Origin: Collimonas fungivorans Ter331
Lineage (GTDB): Bacteria > Pseudomonadota > Gammaproteobacteria > Burkholderiales > Burkholderiaceae_D
DNA: 64,000 nucleotides
Assembly: GCF_000221045.1 (NCBI RefSeq)
Contig: NC_015856.1
Location: 3,926,542-3,990,541, forward strand
Direction of reading: 5' to 3'
Of this stretch, positions 30,726 through 39,561 are shown one piece after another; position 1 is the first letter of the stretch, and each line of letters begins with the position of its first letter. The translations under genes and the position numbers were made by a program. Under the pieces are notes generated by a model. It was not told the origin of the DNA. It was given only the letters and a program-made list of their open reading frames with translations, and made no database searches.

Positions 30726-32309
30726 ATGACGTTCAAACTGAAGCCGCTGCAAGCGGCATTTATTGTTGCATTTTCCCTTCCCTCACTGACGCTGTCCACC
30801 GCGGCCAAGGCCGACGCAGCAACCGACGCCCGCATCGAGGCGCTGGAACAGCAGGTAAAACTGCTGACGACAAAACTGGAGCAGGTGTCCACCAAACAAG
30901 AAGCTCCCGCCGCCGCGGAAGTTGCCGCTGCAACACCTTCCGCATCGCCAGCGCTGGGTGAACGGGCGCGCAAGTTCTTCGAAGCGATCAAGGATGTCGA
31001 GTTCTACGGCAACCTGGATGTATCGATCGACGGCAGCACCAAAGGTTTGAAGAATTCATACAACGACGTCGGCGGCAACCGGGTGGTGTCTCCGGTCGGG
31101 CAAAACGGCTGGCAATCCGATCTGTCCACCAACCTCTCTTATGTCGGCATACGCGGCAAACATCCGATCGGCGACACCTTGTCGCTGGTCTATCAGCTGG
31201 AAACGCAGATCGATATCACCGCCACTGCCGGTTCCTCCAATTCCACCAGCGCCCAGGATACGACTGTCAAAGGCGCGCTGACCGCGCGCAACAGCTATCT
31301 CGGCCTGGCCGACGTCAGGTGGGGCGCAGTCAAGCTCGGCAAAACCGACGCCCCGTACAAAACTTCCACCGCCCGCATGAATCCTTTCTCCGGCATGTGG
31401 GGCGACTACTCGGTCATCATGGGCAATACCGGCGGCGACAACCGGGTCGAATTCGGCACCCGCCTGGACCACGCGCTCTGGTACGAATCGCCCAAGTGGC
31501 ATGGCTGGAGTTTCAATGCGCTGATCTCGCCGGGCCAGAACCGCGGTTATGAAAACTCGATCCAGGCCAGCGGCGAATCGAGCTGCACCGGCGGCAATAT
31601 CCCGGGCAGCGGCGGCGGCGCGATTGCTTGCGTCGACGGCAGTTACGGCACTGCGTACAGCGCCAATGTCGCCTATGAGAACGGACCGTTGTATGTAACC
31701 GGCGCCTATGAACTGCATTCCAGGGTTAACCGCAGCGGCGATGTCGGCGGCACGCCGCAAGCACTGGTCAATCCGATAGGACTGGATCCGAACGATGTCG
31801 GCAATGAGTATGCCTATAAAATCGGCGCGCAGTACGCCTTCCCGACAAAAACCACCCTTAGCGCCATCTACGAGGTGATGCGCAGGAATATTCCGGCTTA
31901 CCTGAACGAGCAAAACGAACGCTCGCGCAACGGTTACTGGCTGGCGCTGACGCAAGAGCTGACGCCGGACGACAGCTTGTCGATCGGCTGGGCCCACGCC
32001 AACGCCACGCCCGGCGATCCGGGCCAGCACAATACCAGCGCGGCCGACAGCATAGGCACCATCAGCCCCGACAATGCGGCCAACATGTACACCCTGGCGT
32101 ATAAACACAAGATCGACAAGCAAACCACCTGGTATGCGAACTATGCGCTGACTGCCAACCACGCCCTGGCCCACTATGACCTGGGCGCAGGCGGACGCGG
32201 CGTGACTGCCGATTGCCACGACGGCCAGACGATTGCAGCCGGTGCACCGAACTGCTATGCAGGAGGACGTTTACAGGGTGTATCGGCAGGCGTGAATTAC
32301 AAATTCTGA
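30726..32309 (+). CDS. Outer-membrane porin with N-terminal coiled coil
   Basis: 527 residues. Signal peptide in the first ~30 residues (LSTAAKADA), a coiled coil at ~33-60 (IEALEQQVKLLTTKLEQV), then a 16-strand-type general porin beginning VEFYGNLDVSIDG and ending GVNYKF with the terminal Phe needed for outer-membrane insertion. Contains SYLGLADVRWGAVKLGKTDAP, a typical beta-proteobacterial porin loop. A trimeric channel is expected. Preceded by a 230-bp non-coding stretch. Confidence 0.92.
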   Translation: MTFKLKPLQAAFIVAFSLPSLTLSTAAKADAATDARIEALEQQVKLLTTKLEQVSTKQEAPAAAEVAAATPSASPALGERARKFFEAIKDVEFYGNLDVSIDGSTKGLKNSYNDVGGNRVVSPVGQNGWQSDLSTNLSYVGIRGKHPIGDTLSLVYQLETQIDITATAGSSNSTSAQDTTVKGALTARNSYLGLADVRWGAVKLGKTDAPYKTSTARMNPFSGMWGDYSVIMGNTGGDNRVEFGTRLDHALWYESPKWHGWSFNALISPGQNRGYENSIQASGESSCTGGNIPGSGGGAIACVDGSYGTAYSANVAYENGPLYVTGAYELHSRVNRSGDVGGTPQALVNPIGLDPNDVGNEYAYKIGAQYAFPTKTTLSAIYEVMRRNIPAYLNEQNERSRNGYWLALTQELTPDDSLSIGWAHANATPGDPGQHNTSAADSIGTISPDNAANMYTLAYKHKIDKQTTWYANYALTANHALAHYDLGAGGRGVTADCHDGQTIAAGAPNCYAGGRLQGVSAGVNYKF

Positions 32310-32368
32310 TGCAGCGCAAGGACGGCTGCCTGCGGCGAGATGGCCGTCCTGTTTGCCCTTACCGCAAC

Positions 32369-33529
32369 TTATCGTATTGAACGATAGGGAGCGCTGCGCC
32401 CGCGCTTGCTCAATACAAGCTGCCAGAGCTGGCCTTGACCCGAGCGGAAAAATCCCGCCGAAGAAAGTATGAAATATTTCCACATGCGATAAAAGCGCTG
32501 GTCGTATTTTTCCGCCAGCCGCGGCCAGGCGCGCTCGAAATTGTCCCACCAGGCCATCAAAGTCAGGTCGTAGTCGCGACCGAAATTATGCCAGTCTTCG
32601 ATCAGGAAGCGCCCTTCCAGCACCTGCGTGATTTCCTTGGCGGATGGCAGGTGGCCGTTCGGGAAAATATACTTGTCGAGCCAGACATCGCGCTTCTTTT
32701 CGGTGACGTAGTTGCCGATCGTATGCAGCAGGAACAAGCCTTCTGGCGTCAGCAGTTTTCCAGCAACATCGAAGTAGGCGGCATAATTCTTGGCGCCGAC
32801 ATGCTCGAACATGCCGACTGAAACAATCTTGTCGTATTGTCCGCCGAGCTGACGGTAGTCGGTCAGTTCAATCGTCACCGGCAGTCCGGCGCAGCGTTCT
32901 TGCGCGAGTTTTTGCTGTTCTTTCGAGATCGTGACGCCGGTCACTGTCACCTGGTAGTGTTCCGCCGCATAACGGGCCAGGCCGCCCCAGCCGCAGCCGA
33001 TGTCCAGCAGGCGCTCGCCCGGTTTCAGTTCCAGCTTGCGGCAGATCAGTTCCAGCTTGTGCTGCTGCGCCTCGTCGAGATTGGCGGCGCGCGGCCAATA
33101 GGCGCAGGAATACATCATGTACGGATCGAGCATGCTTTCGAACAGGTCGTTGCCGATATCGTAGTGCTGCTCGCCGACCTGGAAAGCGCGGCCCCGGGTT
33201 TGCAGGTTGAAAAAATTCTGGCGCAGGATTTCCAGGAAAAAACCGATCTTTGCAGGGCCGACCACTGTCTGTTCCAGGTCGTGGCCGGTGACCCTGAAGA
33301 AAAATTCGTCCAGCTTGTCGCAATCCCAGTCGCCGTCCATGTACGACTCGCCGATGCCGAGCTCCCATTTGGTGAACATCTTCTGGAAGAAAGCCGGATC
33401 GTGGATCTGCATGTCCCAGGGCTGGTCGCCGTTGAGCCGGATGCCGGCATGTTCGAATAGCTGCTGGATGATTCTCGGCGCATTCGCCTTCATGTCAAAC
33501 GTCGCAGGGACAGCCTTCACTTTATCCAT
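32369..33529 (-). CDS. cfa: Cyclopropane-fatty-acyl-phospholipid synthase
   Basis: 386 residues. SAM-binding motif LLDIGCGWGGLARYA at ~174-188; the active-site block QHYDIGNDLFESMLDPYMMY is at 121-140; the N-terminal ~90 residues form the usual lipid-interacting domain (WDMQIHDPAFF, MDGDWDCDKLDEF). Adds methylene to membrane unsaturated acyl chains using SAM, making membranes acid- and stress-tolerant. Near full length for the family. Confidence 0.95.
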   Translation of the reverse strand: MDKVKAVPATFDMKANAPRIIQQLFEHAGIRLNGDQPWDMQIHDPAFFQKMFTKWELGIGESYMDGDWDCDKLDEFFFRVTGHDLEQTVVGPAKIGFFLEILRQNFFNLQTRGRAFQVGEQHYDIGNDLFESMLDPYMMYSCAYWPRAANLDEAQQHKLELICRKLELKPGERLLDIGCGWGGLARYAAEHYQVTVTGVTISKEQQKLAQERCAGLPVTIELTDYRQLGGQYDKIVSVGMFEHVGAKNYAAYFDVAGKLLTPEGLFLLHTIGNYVTEKKRDVWLDKYIFPNGHLPSAKEITQVLEGRFLIEDWHNFGRDYDLTLMAWWDNFERAWPRLAEKYDQRFYRMWKYFILSSAGFFRSGQGQLWQLVLSKRGRSAPYRSIR

Positions 33530-33578
33530 GTAGTACTTCCTTCAGAGGCAGCGCTATGGAACAGAACGGACGTATTTA

Positions 33579-34226
33579 TCAGCTTGCAGGACGCCGCAGC
33601 AACGCCAGCAGCAGGCCGAATCCTATCATCAGCGTACCGCTGGCGCGGTTGAACCAGCGCAATCGGCCGGCGGCGTTGGTGAAGGTCCCGAGCCTGGCGC
33701 CGATAGCGGCATAGATGGCGATCGCGATCAATTCAAGCAGCAGGAAAGTCGCGCCCAGCACGATAAAACTGGTGGCGTAGGCCGAGCGGTCGACAAACTG
33801 CGGGAAGAACGCGGTGAAGATGAGGATCGCTTTCGGGTTGCCGGCGGCTACCAGGAACTCTTGCCGGGCGAGTCTGCGCAGCTTGTCCGCCGGCGTTTCG
33901 GGCCTGAGCTCGATTTTGCCGGAGGCGGCTGCCAGCTCGATCGGCGCGGAACGGAACAGCTTGACGCCCAGCCATACCAGGTAAGCCGCGCCACCGAATT
34001 TCAATAGTGTGAACAGCGTTTCCGACGCCAGCAGCAATGCTCCCAGGCCCAGGCCGGAAATGGCGATCATGGCCGCAAACGCCAGCAACCGTCCAAACGC
34101 CGCGAGGACCGAATAGCGCATGCCGTCGCGCGCGCCGTTCGACAGCGACAGCATGTTGTTCGGCCCGAACGCCATGTTCAGCGCAAAGCAGGCCGGCAGG
34201 AAAAGCCAGTAATTCTGGAATGACAT
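33579..34226 (-). CDS. LysE/RhtB family exporter (second copy)
   Basis: 215 residues, six predicted helices. MAFGPNNMLSLSNGARDGM and FLVAAGNPKAILIFTAFFPQF carry the family signatures. Related to, but clearly divergent from, the exporter at 29,855. Substrate unknown. Lies between cfa and an aldo/keto reductase, all on the minus strand, with gaps of about 50 and 30 bases. Confidence 0.9.
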   Translation of the reverse strand: MSFQNYWLFLPACFALNMAFGPNNMLSLSNGARDGMRYSVLAAFGRLLAFAAMIAISGLGLGALLLASETLFTLLKFGGAAYLVWLGVKLFRSAPIELAAASGKIELRPETPADKLRRLARQEFLVAAGNPKAILIFTAFFPQFVDRSAYATSFIVLGATFLLLELIAIAIYAAIGARLGTFTNAAGRLRWFNRASGTLMIGFGLLLALLRRPAS

Positions 34227-34259
34227 CAGATTTGCCTCTCGGTGTTTTTAGAAAAACGC

Positions 34260-35108
34260 TTATCTCATGTCCAGCGCACTGCCGTGCCGCGGAGGCGGGA
34301 ATGCCCGGTCAAGCTCCGCCAGGTCCTGCGCCGTGAGCACGATATCGAGCGCCGCGCGATTCTCGCGCACATGCGCCGGAGCGACTGCCTTGGGAATGAC
34401 GATGACCTGCTCTTGCTGCAACAGCCACGCCAGCGCGATCTGCGCCGGGCTCGCCGTATGCCTTGCCGCCACCGCCAGCAGATGCGCGTTGCCGAGCAAG
34501 CGCTGCTGTTCGCTGGCGGACGATTCCAGCGGCGAATACGCCATCACGGGTATCGCACGTTCACGGCACCAGGGCAGCAGATCCCACTCGACGCCGCGCC
34601 GTTTCAGGTTGTACAGCACCTGGTTGACTGCAACCTGTCCGCCGCCGGGCAGCTCGCTGGCTTCCTGCATGCCGTCGCGGTCGAAATTGCTGACGCCGAA
34701 GTCGCGTATCTTCCCTGATTGCTTGAGCGATTCGAATGCTTCGAGGGTTTCCGCCAGCGGCACCGAACCGGGCCAGTGCAGCAGGTAAAGATCGATATGG
34801 CCGCAGCCAAGCCGCTTCAGGCTGCGTTCGCAGGCGGCCTGCATGCCGCGCCTGTCGGCATTATGCGGATATACCTTGCTGACAACGAATACCTCGTCGC
34901 GGCGGCCCCGGATTGCTTCGCCCACGATTTTTTCGGCGCCGCCGTCGGCATACATCTCGGCCGTATCAATCAACGTCATTCCGAGGTCCATGCCCAGCTG
35001 CAGCGCGTCGATTTCGCGCTTTTTCCGGGCCGGATCTTCTCCCATGTACCAGGTTCCCTGTCCCAATACAGGAATGACAGCACCTGAAGGTAAAAGCAAG
35101 GTCTTCAT
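34260..35108 (-). CDS. Aldo/keto reductase
   Basis: 282 residues. The catalytic tetrad is visible: Asp48 and Tyr53 ([11 protein letters not shown]), Lys78 (VVSKVYP) and His111 (LYLLHWPG). NADPH-binding C-terminal residues ([18 protein letters not shown]) follow. Reduces aldehydes or ketones; substrate unknown. It resembles the YeaE-type enzymes of methylglyoxal detoxification. A near-complete TIM barrel. Confidence 0.92.
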   Translation of the reverse strand: MKTLLLPSGAVIPVLGQGTWYMGEDPARKKREIDALQLGMDLGMTLIDTAEMYADGGAEKIVGEAIRGRRDEVFVVSKVYPHNADRRGMQAACERSLKRLGCGHIDLYLLHWPGSVPLAETLEAFESLKQSGKIRDFGVSNFDRDGMQEASELPGGGQVAVNQVLYNLKRRGVEWDLLPWCRERAIPVMAYSPLESSASEQQRLLGNAHLLAVAARHTASPAQIALAWLLQQEQVIVIPKAVAPAHVRENRAALDIVLTAQDLAELDRAFPPPRHGSALDMR

Positions 35109-35228
35109 TGTCGAGATTGCGATTCAAAAGGTTATTTTTGCACCAGAACAGCAGTTTTTTCCAAGTTTTGGCGCTGCATCGCTCCTAAACTCGATTTCAT
35201 TCTACAACGTAATCAAATGGAGAAAACC

Positions 35229-36071
35229 ATGCAATCCAGCGCAGCCCGGAAGCAGTCAAACATTTTTCATCAGTTGCACCTCGGCCCTCAACCGTTGACT
35301 TTATTGAATGCCTGGGATGCTGCCAGCGCACGCATCCTCGAACGCGCCGGGGCGCCAGCCATTGGCACCACCAGCGCCGGCATGGCGTGGGCGGCCGGTT
35401 ATGCCGACGGCGAGCGGATGCCGGCTACCGAACTGATCGCTGCTTGCGCCCGCATCTGCCGTGTCGCCGGCGTTCCGGTGAGCGTCGACATCGAACGCGG
35501 ATTCGGCCGCGGCGCCGAGGAGGTGTGCGATGTAGTACGGGCATTGGTGGATATGGGCGTAGCCGGCGTCAACATCGAGGATGGCGTGCTGCCAGGGACA
35601 GGCCAGCTGGCGCCGCCGGAGATCCTGTGCGAACGGATAAGCGCGCTGCGCAAGATGCTGGCGCAGATGGATGCGCAGCTGTTCATCAATGCCCGCAGCG
35701 ACACCTATTTTGTCGCCAACGACGATCCGGTGGCTCGTTATGAAGACACCGTCCGGCGCGCGCAAATGTATGCCGCGACCGGCGCCGACGGCATCTTCGT
35801 GCCCGGCATGGCGAACATCGACGACATAACGCGCTTCACGCAGACGGTTTCCTTGCCAGTGAACATCTACGCCGGTTACGCCGGCGCGCCAGATGTCGAT
35901 GTGCTAGGGCAGGCTGGCGTGCGGCGCATCAGCGTGGGTTGCGGCCCCTTGCAATCCGCGCTCGGCCTGCTGCAGAGGATTGCCGGCGAAGCGCTCAGCC
36001 AGGGCAGCTTCCATGCCATGGGCAGCGGCATGCTTTCCGGCGGCGAAATCAATGCCCTTTTCCCCCAGTAA
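35229..36071 (+). CDS. Isocitrate lyase/PEP mutase superfamily protein
   Basis: 280 residues from ATG at 35,229 with GGAG 7 bases upstream; an in-frame ATG at 35,217 is less well placed. VSVDIERGFG and VAGVNIEDG are the Mg-binding motifs; LFINARSDTYF is the third conserved strand. This is the group with carboxyvinyl-carboxyphosphonate mutase-like and oxaloacetate decarboxylase-like members. The exact substrate is not determinable. It lies 22 bases upstream of an alpha/beta hydrolase, so they may share a pathway. Confidence 0.88.
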   Translation: MQSSAARKQSNIFHQLHLGPQPLTLLNAWDAASARILERAGAPAIGTTSAGMAWAAGYADGERMPATELIAACARICRVAGVPVSVDIERGFGRGAEEVCDVVRALVDMGVAGVNIEDGVLPGTGQLAPPEILCERISALRKMLAQMDAQLFINARSDTYFVANDDPVARYEDTVRRAQMYAATGADGIFVPGMANIDDITRFTQTVSLPVNIYAGYAGAPDVDVLGQAGVRRISVGCGPLQSALGLLQRIAGEALSQGSFHAMGSGMLSGGEINALFPQ

Positions 36072-36092
36072 CTTCATAGAAAGCACACGACC

Positions 36093-36962
36093 ATGAACAA
36101 GAATGATTTTGAAGCACTGCGCAAGTTCATCGACACGCCTTCGGGCCGCATCAGCTATGTCGAACAAGGTACAGGGCCGGTTGCCTTGTTCGTGCACGGC
36201 GTGCTGGTGAACGGCTATTTATGGCGCCACCAGCTGTCCGAGCTAAGCGCGATACGGCGTTGCATCGCCGTCGACCTGTTGGCCCACGGCGCGACCGAGA
36301 TCAAGCCGGACCAGGATGTGTCGTCGGCGGCAAACGCCCTGATGCTGCGGCAGTTCCTGGATGCGCTGGAGATCGACAGCGTCGACCTGGTCGGCAACGA
36401 CGGCGGTGGAGGCATGGCGCAGATTTTTGCCGCAGCCAATCCACAGTGCGTGCGCAGCCTCACCCTGACCGACTGCGATACCCACGACAACTGGCCGCCG
36501 GAGGCATTCAAGCCGTTCCTGGCCCTGTCCGCCGGCGGCGGCCTGAGCGGGGCGCTGCATACCATGCTGTCCGACAAAGGATTCTACCGGTCCGTCAACG
36601 CACTTGGCCCGGCGTACGAAGATCCGGCCAGCGTGAGCGATGAGGCAATCGAAATCTATTTGCGCCCCCATCTGGCCAGCGCCGAGCGTACGCGCGACCT
36701 GGAACGGTTCCTGGCGGCGTTCGATTGCGCGGATACGGTGTCGGTGGAAGCGCAGCTAAAAAAACTCCACGCGCCGACGCTGATCGCCTGGGGCAGCGAC
36801 GACATATTTTTTGACGTGGAGTGGTCGCACTGGCTTGAGAAGACCATTCCTGGCACACGCCGGCGGGTGCAACTGGATGGCGCCCGCCTGTTCTTCCCGG
36901 AAGAGCGCTGGCAGGCATTCAACGCGGAACTGCGCGCGCATTGGCGGCATGCGGCTGCCTGA
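36093..36962 (+). CDS. Alpha/beta hydrolase (haloalkane dehalogenase-like)
   Basis: 289 residues. Nucleophile elbow LVGNDGGGG places an Asp (not Ser) at the nucleophile position; oxyanion region FVHGVLVNGYLW; acid residue in IAWGSDDIFFD. In the expected His position the sequence reads GARLFFPEER, with Leu rather than His, so hydrolytic activity may be altered. Typical length. Lies just after the isocitrate-lyase-like gene. Confidence 0.85.
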   Translation: MNKNDFEALRKFIDTPSGRISYVEQGTGPVALFVHGVLVNGYLWRHQLSELSAIRRCIAVDLLAHGATEIKPDQDVSSAANALMLRQFLDALEIDSVDLVGNDGGGGMAQIFAAANPQCVRSLTLTDCDTHDNWPPEAFKPFLALSAGGGLSGALHTMLSDKGFYRSVNALGPAYEDPASVSDEAIEIYLRPHLASAERTRDLERFLAAFDCADTVSVEAQLKKLHAPTLIAWGSDDIFFDVEWSHWLEKTIPGTRRRVQLDGARLFFPEERWQAFNAELRAHWRHAAA

Positions 36963-37115
36963 AAAATGCACACGGCGGCGCCCTCGATTGCATCCGCGGA
37001 CGCTGCCAGGCAGACAACTGAATGCCATTGAATGCCACTAAGCAATATTCCGGCAGGCGCGCTAGAATCCTCCAACCATTTTGTTATTCATCATCCAACC
37101 GTTGGAGCTTGATTC

Positions 37116-38885
37116 ATGCTGCGTTCTGCTGTGTTGTCCGCCCTGCTTACCCTTTCCGTCACTCCCTTCGCCCAGGCCGCCGATCCGCTGAGTACGGTGG
37201 CCGAACGTTCCGGCTTCCAGAAAACCGGGCGTTACGAAGAAGTCATCGCGCTTTGCGCGGCTTTTCAGAAAGCTTATCCGAAGCAGGTGCGCTGCACCGA
37301 GTTCGGCCGTACCCCTGAAGGCCGGCCAATGCTGGCCCTGATCGTCTCGCGCAGCGGCGCGTTGACTGCGGAAGCCGCGCACCAGCGTAATTTGCCGGTG
37401 CTGCTGATACAAGGCGGCATCCACGCCGGCGAGATCGACGGCAAGGACGCCGGTTTCCTGGCCCTGCGCGAGGCCTTGCAAGACACTTCCGCCAACAGCG
37501 TGCTGAACAAGCAGGTGCTGCTCTTCGTACCGGTGTTCAATATCGACGGCCATGAGCGCTTCGGCCGCTGGAACCGCCCTAACCAGCGCGGTCCGGAAGA
37601 AATGGGCTGGCGCACCACCGGCCAGAACTTCAACCTGAACCGCGACTACGCAAAAGCCGACGCACCGGAAATGCAAGCCATGCTGCAGCTGGTCAACCGC
37701 TGGGATCCGCTGGCTTATATCGACCTGCACGTGACTGACGGCGCCAAGTTCGAGCATGACGTTTCGATCCAGGTCGAGCCGGTGCACGCCAGCGACCTGG
37801 CCCAGCGCAAGGATGGCGAGGCGCTGCGCGACGCCGTGATCAGCGACTTGAGCAAGCAGGGTTCGCTGCCGCTGCCGTTCTACATGTCGTTCAAGGTCGA
37901 CGACGACCCTAGTTCAGGTTTTGTCGACGGCGTCTCGCCGCCGCGCTTTTCCACCGGTTATTTCCATCTGCGCAACCGCTTCGGCATGCTGGTCGAAACC
38001 CATTCCTGGAAAGACTACCCGACCCGGGTGCGCATCACGCACAACACCATCGTCTCGATCATGGCGCAGATCGCTGCGCACGGCGACGCTTGGCTGAAGA
38101 CCGCGCAGCAGGCAGACCTGCGCGCCGCCAAGCTGGGCGGCCAGCCGGTTGCGCTGAGCTACGAGGCAAGCGAAAAGACCCGCCCGGTGGCGTTCCGCGG
38201 TTATGAATATACGCGTACCCAGTCAGATATTTCGGGCGCGCTGATGACGCGCTACGATGAGAGCAAGCCGCAAATCTGGAATGTCACGGTGCGCGACGAG
38301 CTGCTGCCCGACGTCAGCGTCAACGCGCCGCAGGCCGGCTACCTGGTGCCGGCAGCGCACGCTGCCTGGGTCGGGCAAAAACTGCAGCAGCACGGCATCG
38401 CTTTCCGCGTACTGCCGGCGGCGCTGAACCGGGTGGCGCTGGAAACTTTCCGCGCCACCAAAACCAGTTTCGCGGCGCAATCGATGGAGAGCCATCAGCT
38501 TCTCAAGCTGGAAGGGACATGGCATGGCGAAACCCGCGACCTTGGCGCCGGCGCCCTGTTCGTACCGATCGCCCAGGCCAAGGCGCGGCTGGTGATGGCA
38601 TTGCTGGAGCCGCAGGCGCCGGACTCGCTGGCGGCCTGGGGCGAATTCAACAATGCGTTCGAGAAGAAAGAATATATGGAGGCGTATGTGGCGGAGGATG
38701 TCGCGCGCGAACAGCTGGCGGCGGATCCAGTGCTGGCGGCCGAGTTCAAGAAGAAATTGGCGGACGATCCTGAATTTGCCAAAGACCCGGCAGCGCGACT
38801 GGAGTTTTTCGCGCGCCGCCATTCTTCCTGGGACGAGCGTTTTAACCTGTACCCGGTGATGCGGACCGCGGTCGTGCCAGGCTAA
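37116..38885 (+). CDS. M14 family zinc carboxypeptidase-like protein, exported
   Basis: 589 residues with a signal peptide (LTLSVTPFAQAA). IHAGEIDGKD supplies the HxxE zinc ligands, YIDLHVTDG the third His, and VETHSWKDY the catalytic Glu, the M14 arrangement. C-terminal ~280 residues are an additional beta-rich and helical extension. Acts in periplasm or outside the cell on peptides. The substrate is unknown. 130 bp of the upstream gap are non-coding. Confidence 0.88.
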   Translation: MLRSAVLSALLTLSVTPFAQAADPLSTVAERSGFQKTGRYEEVIALCAAFQKAYPKQVRCTEFGRTPEGRPMLALIVSRSGALTAEAAHQRNLPVLLIQGGIHAGEIDGKDAGFLALREALQDTSANSVLNKQVLLFVPVFNIDGHERFGRWNRPNQRGPEEMGWRTTGQNFNLNRDYAKADAPEMQAMLQLVNRWDPLAYIDLHVTDGAKFEHDVSIQVEPVHASDLAQRKDGEALRDAVISDLSKQGSLPLPFYMSFKVDDDPSSGFVDGVSPPRFSTGYFHLRNRFGMLVETHSWKDYPTRVRITHNTIVSIMAQIAAHGDAWLKTAQQADLRAAKLGGQPVALSYEASEKTRPVAFRGYEYTRTQSDISGALMTRYDESKPQIWNVTVRDELLPDVSVNAPQAGYLVPAAHAAWVGQKLQQHGIAFRVLPAALNRVALETFRATKTSFAAQSMESHQLLKLEGTWHGETRDLGAGALFVPIAQAKARLVMALLEPQAPDSLAAWGEFNNAFEKKEYMEAYVAEDVAREQLAADPVLAAEFKKKLADDPEFAKDPAARLEFFARRHSSWDERFNLYPVMRTAVVPG

Positions 38886-38954
38886 GCGCGGGTCTTGTTG
38901 ACCGGCTTGCGACTGGCCGCTCTGGGCTACGGCAACCCGGCTGCCGGCCGAGAA

Positions 38955-39050
38955 TTACTTCTGGCTGTTGCCGATTTTTTTCGACAGGTAGAAACGCAGG
39001 GCAAAAGCGGCGACAACGGCGAGTAAAGGCAGGGCTTGAACGAAAGTCAT
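38955..39050 (-). CDS. Small putative membrane protein (31 aa)
   Basis: MTFVQALPLLAVVAAFALRF then YLSKKIGNSQK: one hydrophobic helix and a basic tail. GGAG lies 8 bases upstream of the ATG on the minus strand. Single-pass small proteins of this kind are often overlooked. No function known; it might be non-coding. Confidence 0.45.
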   Translation of the reverse strand: MTFVQALPLLAVVAAFALRFYLSKKIGNSQK

Positions 39051-39189
39051 AGTAGGGCTCCGGTTAGATAGACTGTGTTGATGCATCGCAGCATATAAAA
39101 ACCAGGCACATATGGCCAATTCTTATTTCTGATTCCTTATATAAGGTTCATGAATATCAGGCCGGCCGCCGAACCCATCCTGGAATATA

Positions 39190-39222
39190 AAAAGCCCGCT
39201 ATCTTTAACGATGCGGGCTTTC
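39190..39222. terminator. Bidirectional intrinsic terminator
   Basis: AAAGCCCGC-TATCTTTAACGAT-GCGGGCTTT: a perfect 9-bp stem with flanking A and T runs. It lies in the ~500-base stretch from 39,051 to 39,557 that has no convincing intact gene. Confidence 0.75.
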
Positions 39223-39360
39223 CCTGTCTCCTCACCTCTAGAGAGATGGACTCTTTTTTGCGTGAAGCGATACTGATCCAAAAAACTTTAACAGTCATCA
39301 TGCGCCGCAACATAGCGTTGTTTTGCACCAACAAGCGCATATACCACTTGTCTTGTCAGG

Positions 39361-39561
39361 CTATTTTCGCGTAGCGATAGCGATATTCGCCGCTATTGTC
39401 ATTTTTGAAATAATCGGCATTGGTAACAATGCCGTTTGAAGCCCAGTCGGATACAGCGCCGCGGCGTGCGCAGCCACCAGCGGCTCCAGGATCAGGTGCC
39501 GGGTAAGCAAGATGGTGTCCGCCGGTTTCGAGCCCTGCGCGGCCTGGTGAGCCGGCATCAT
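39361..39561 (-). pseudogene. Truncated GNAT-like N-terminus joined to unrelated 3' sequence
   Basis: Starts MMPAHQAAQGSKPADTILLT and reads RHLILEPLVAAHAAALYP, the opening of many GNAT acetyltransferases (residues ~20-45). It then continues only ~25 residues without the acetyl-CoA motif. The next frame over contains YFKNDNSGEYRYRYAKIA before its own stop, which looks like the end of another protein. Probably two decayed genes fused by deletion; the ATG overlaps the stop of the GMC gene. Confidence 0.35.

Noticed and set aside
31056-32219. Long minus-strand frame within the porin
   Set aside because: Shadow frame; porin signal peptide, beta-strand pattern and terminal Phe are clear on the plus strand.
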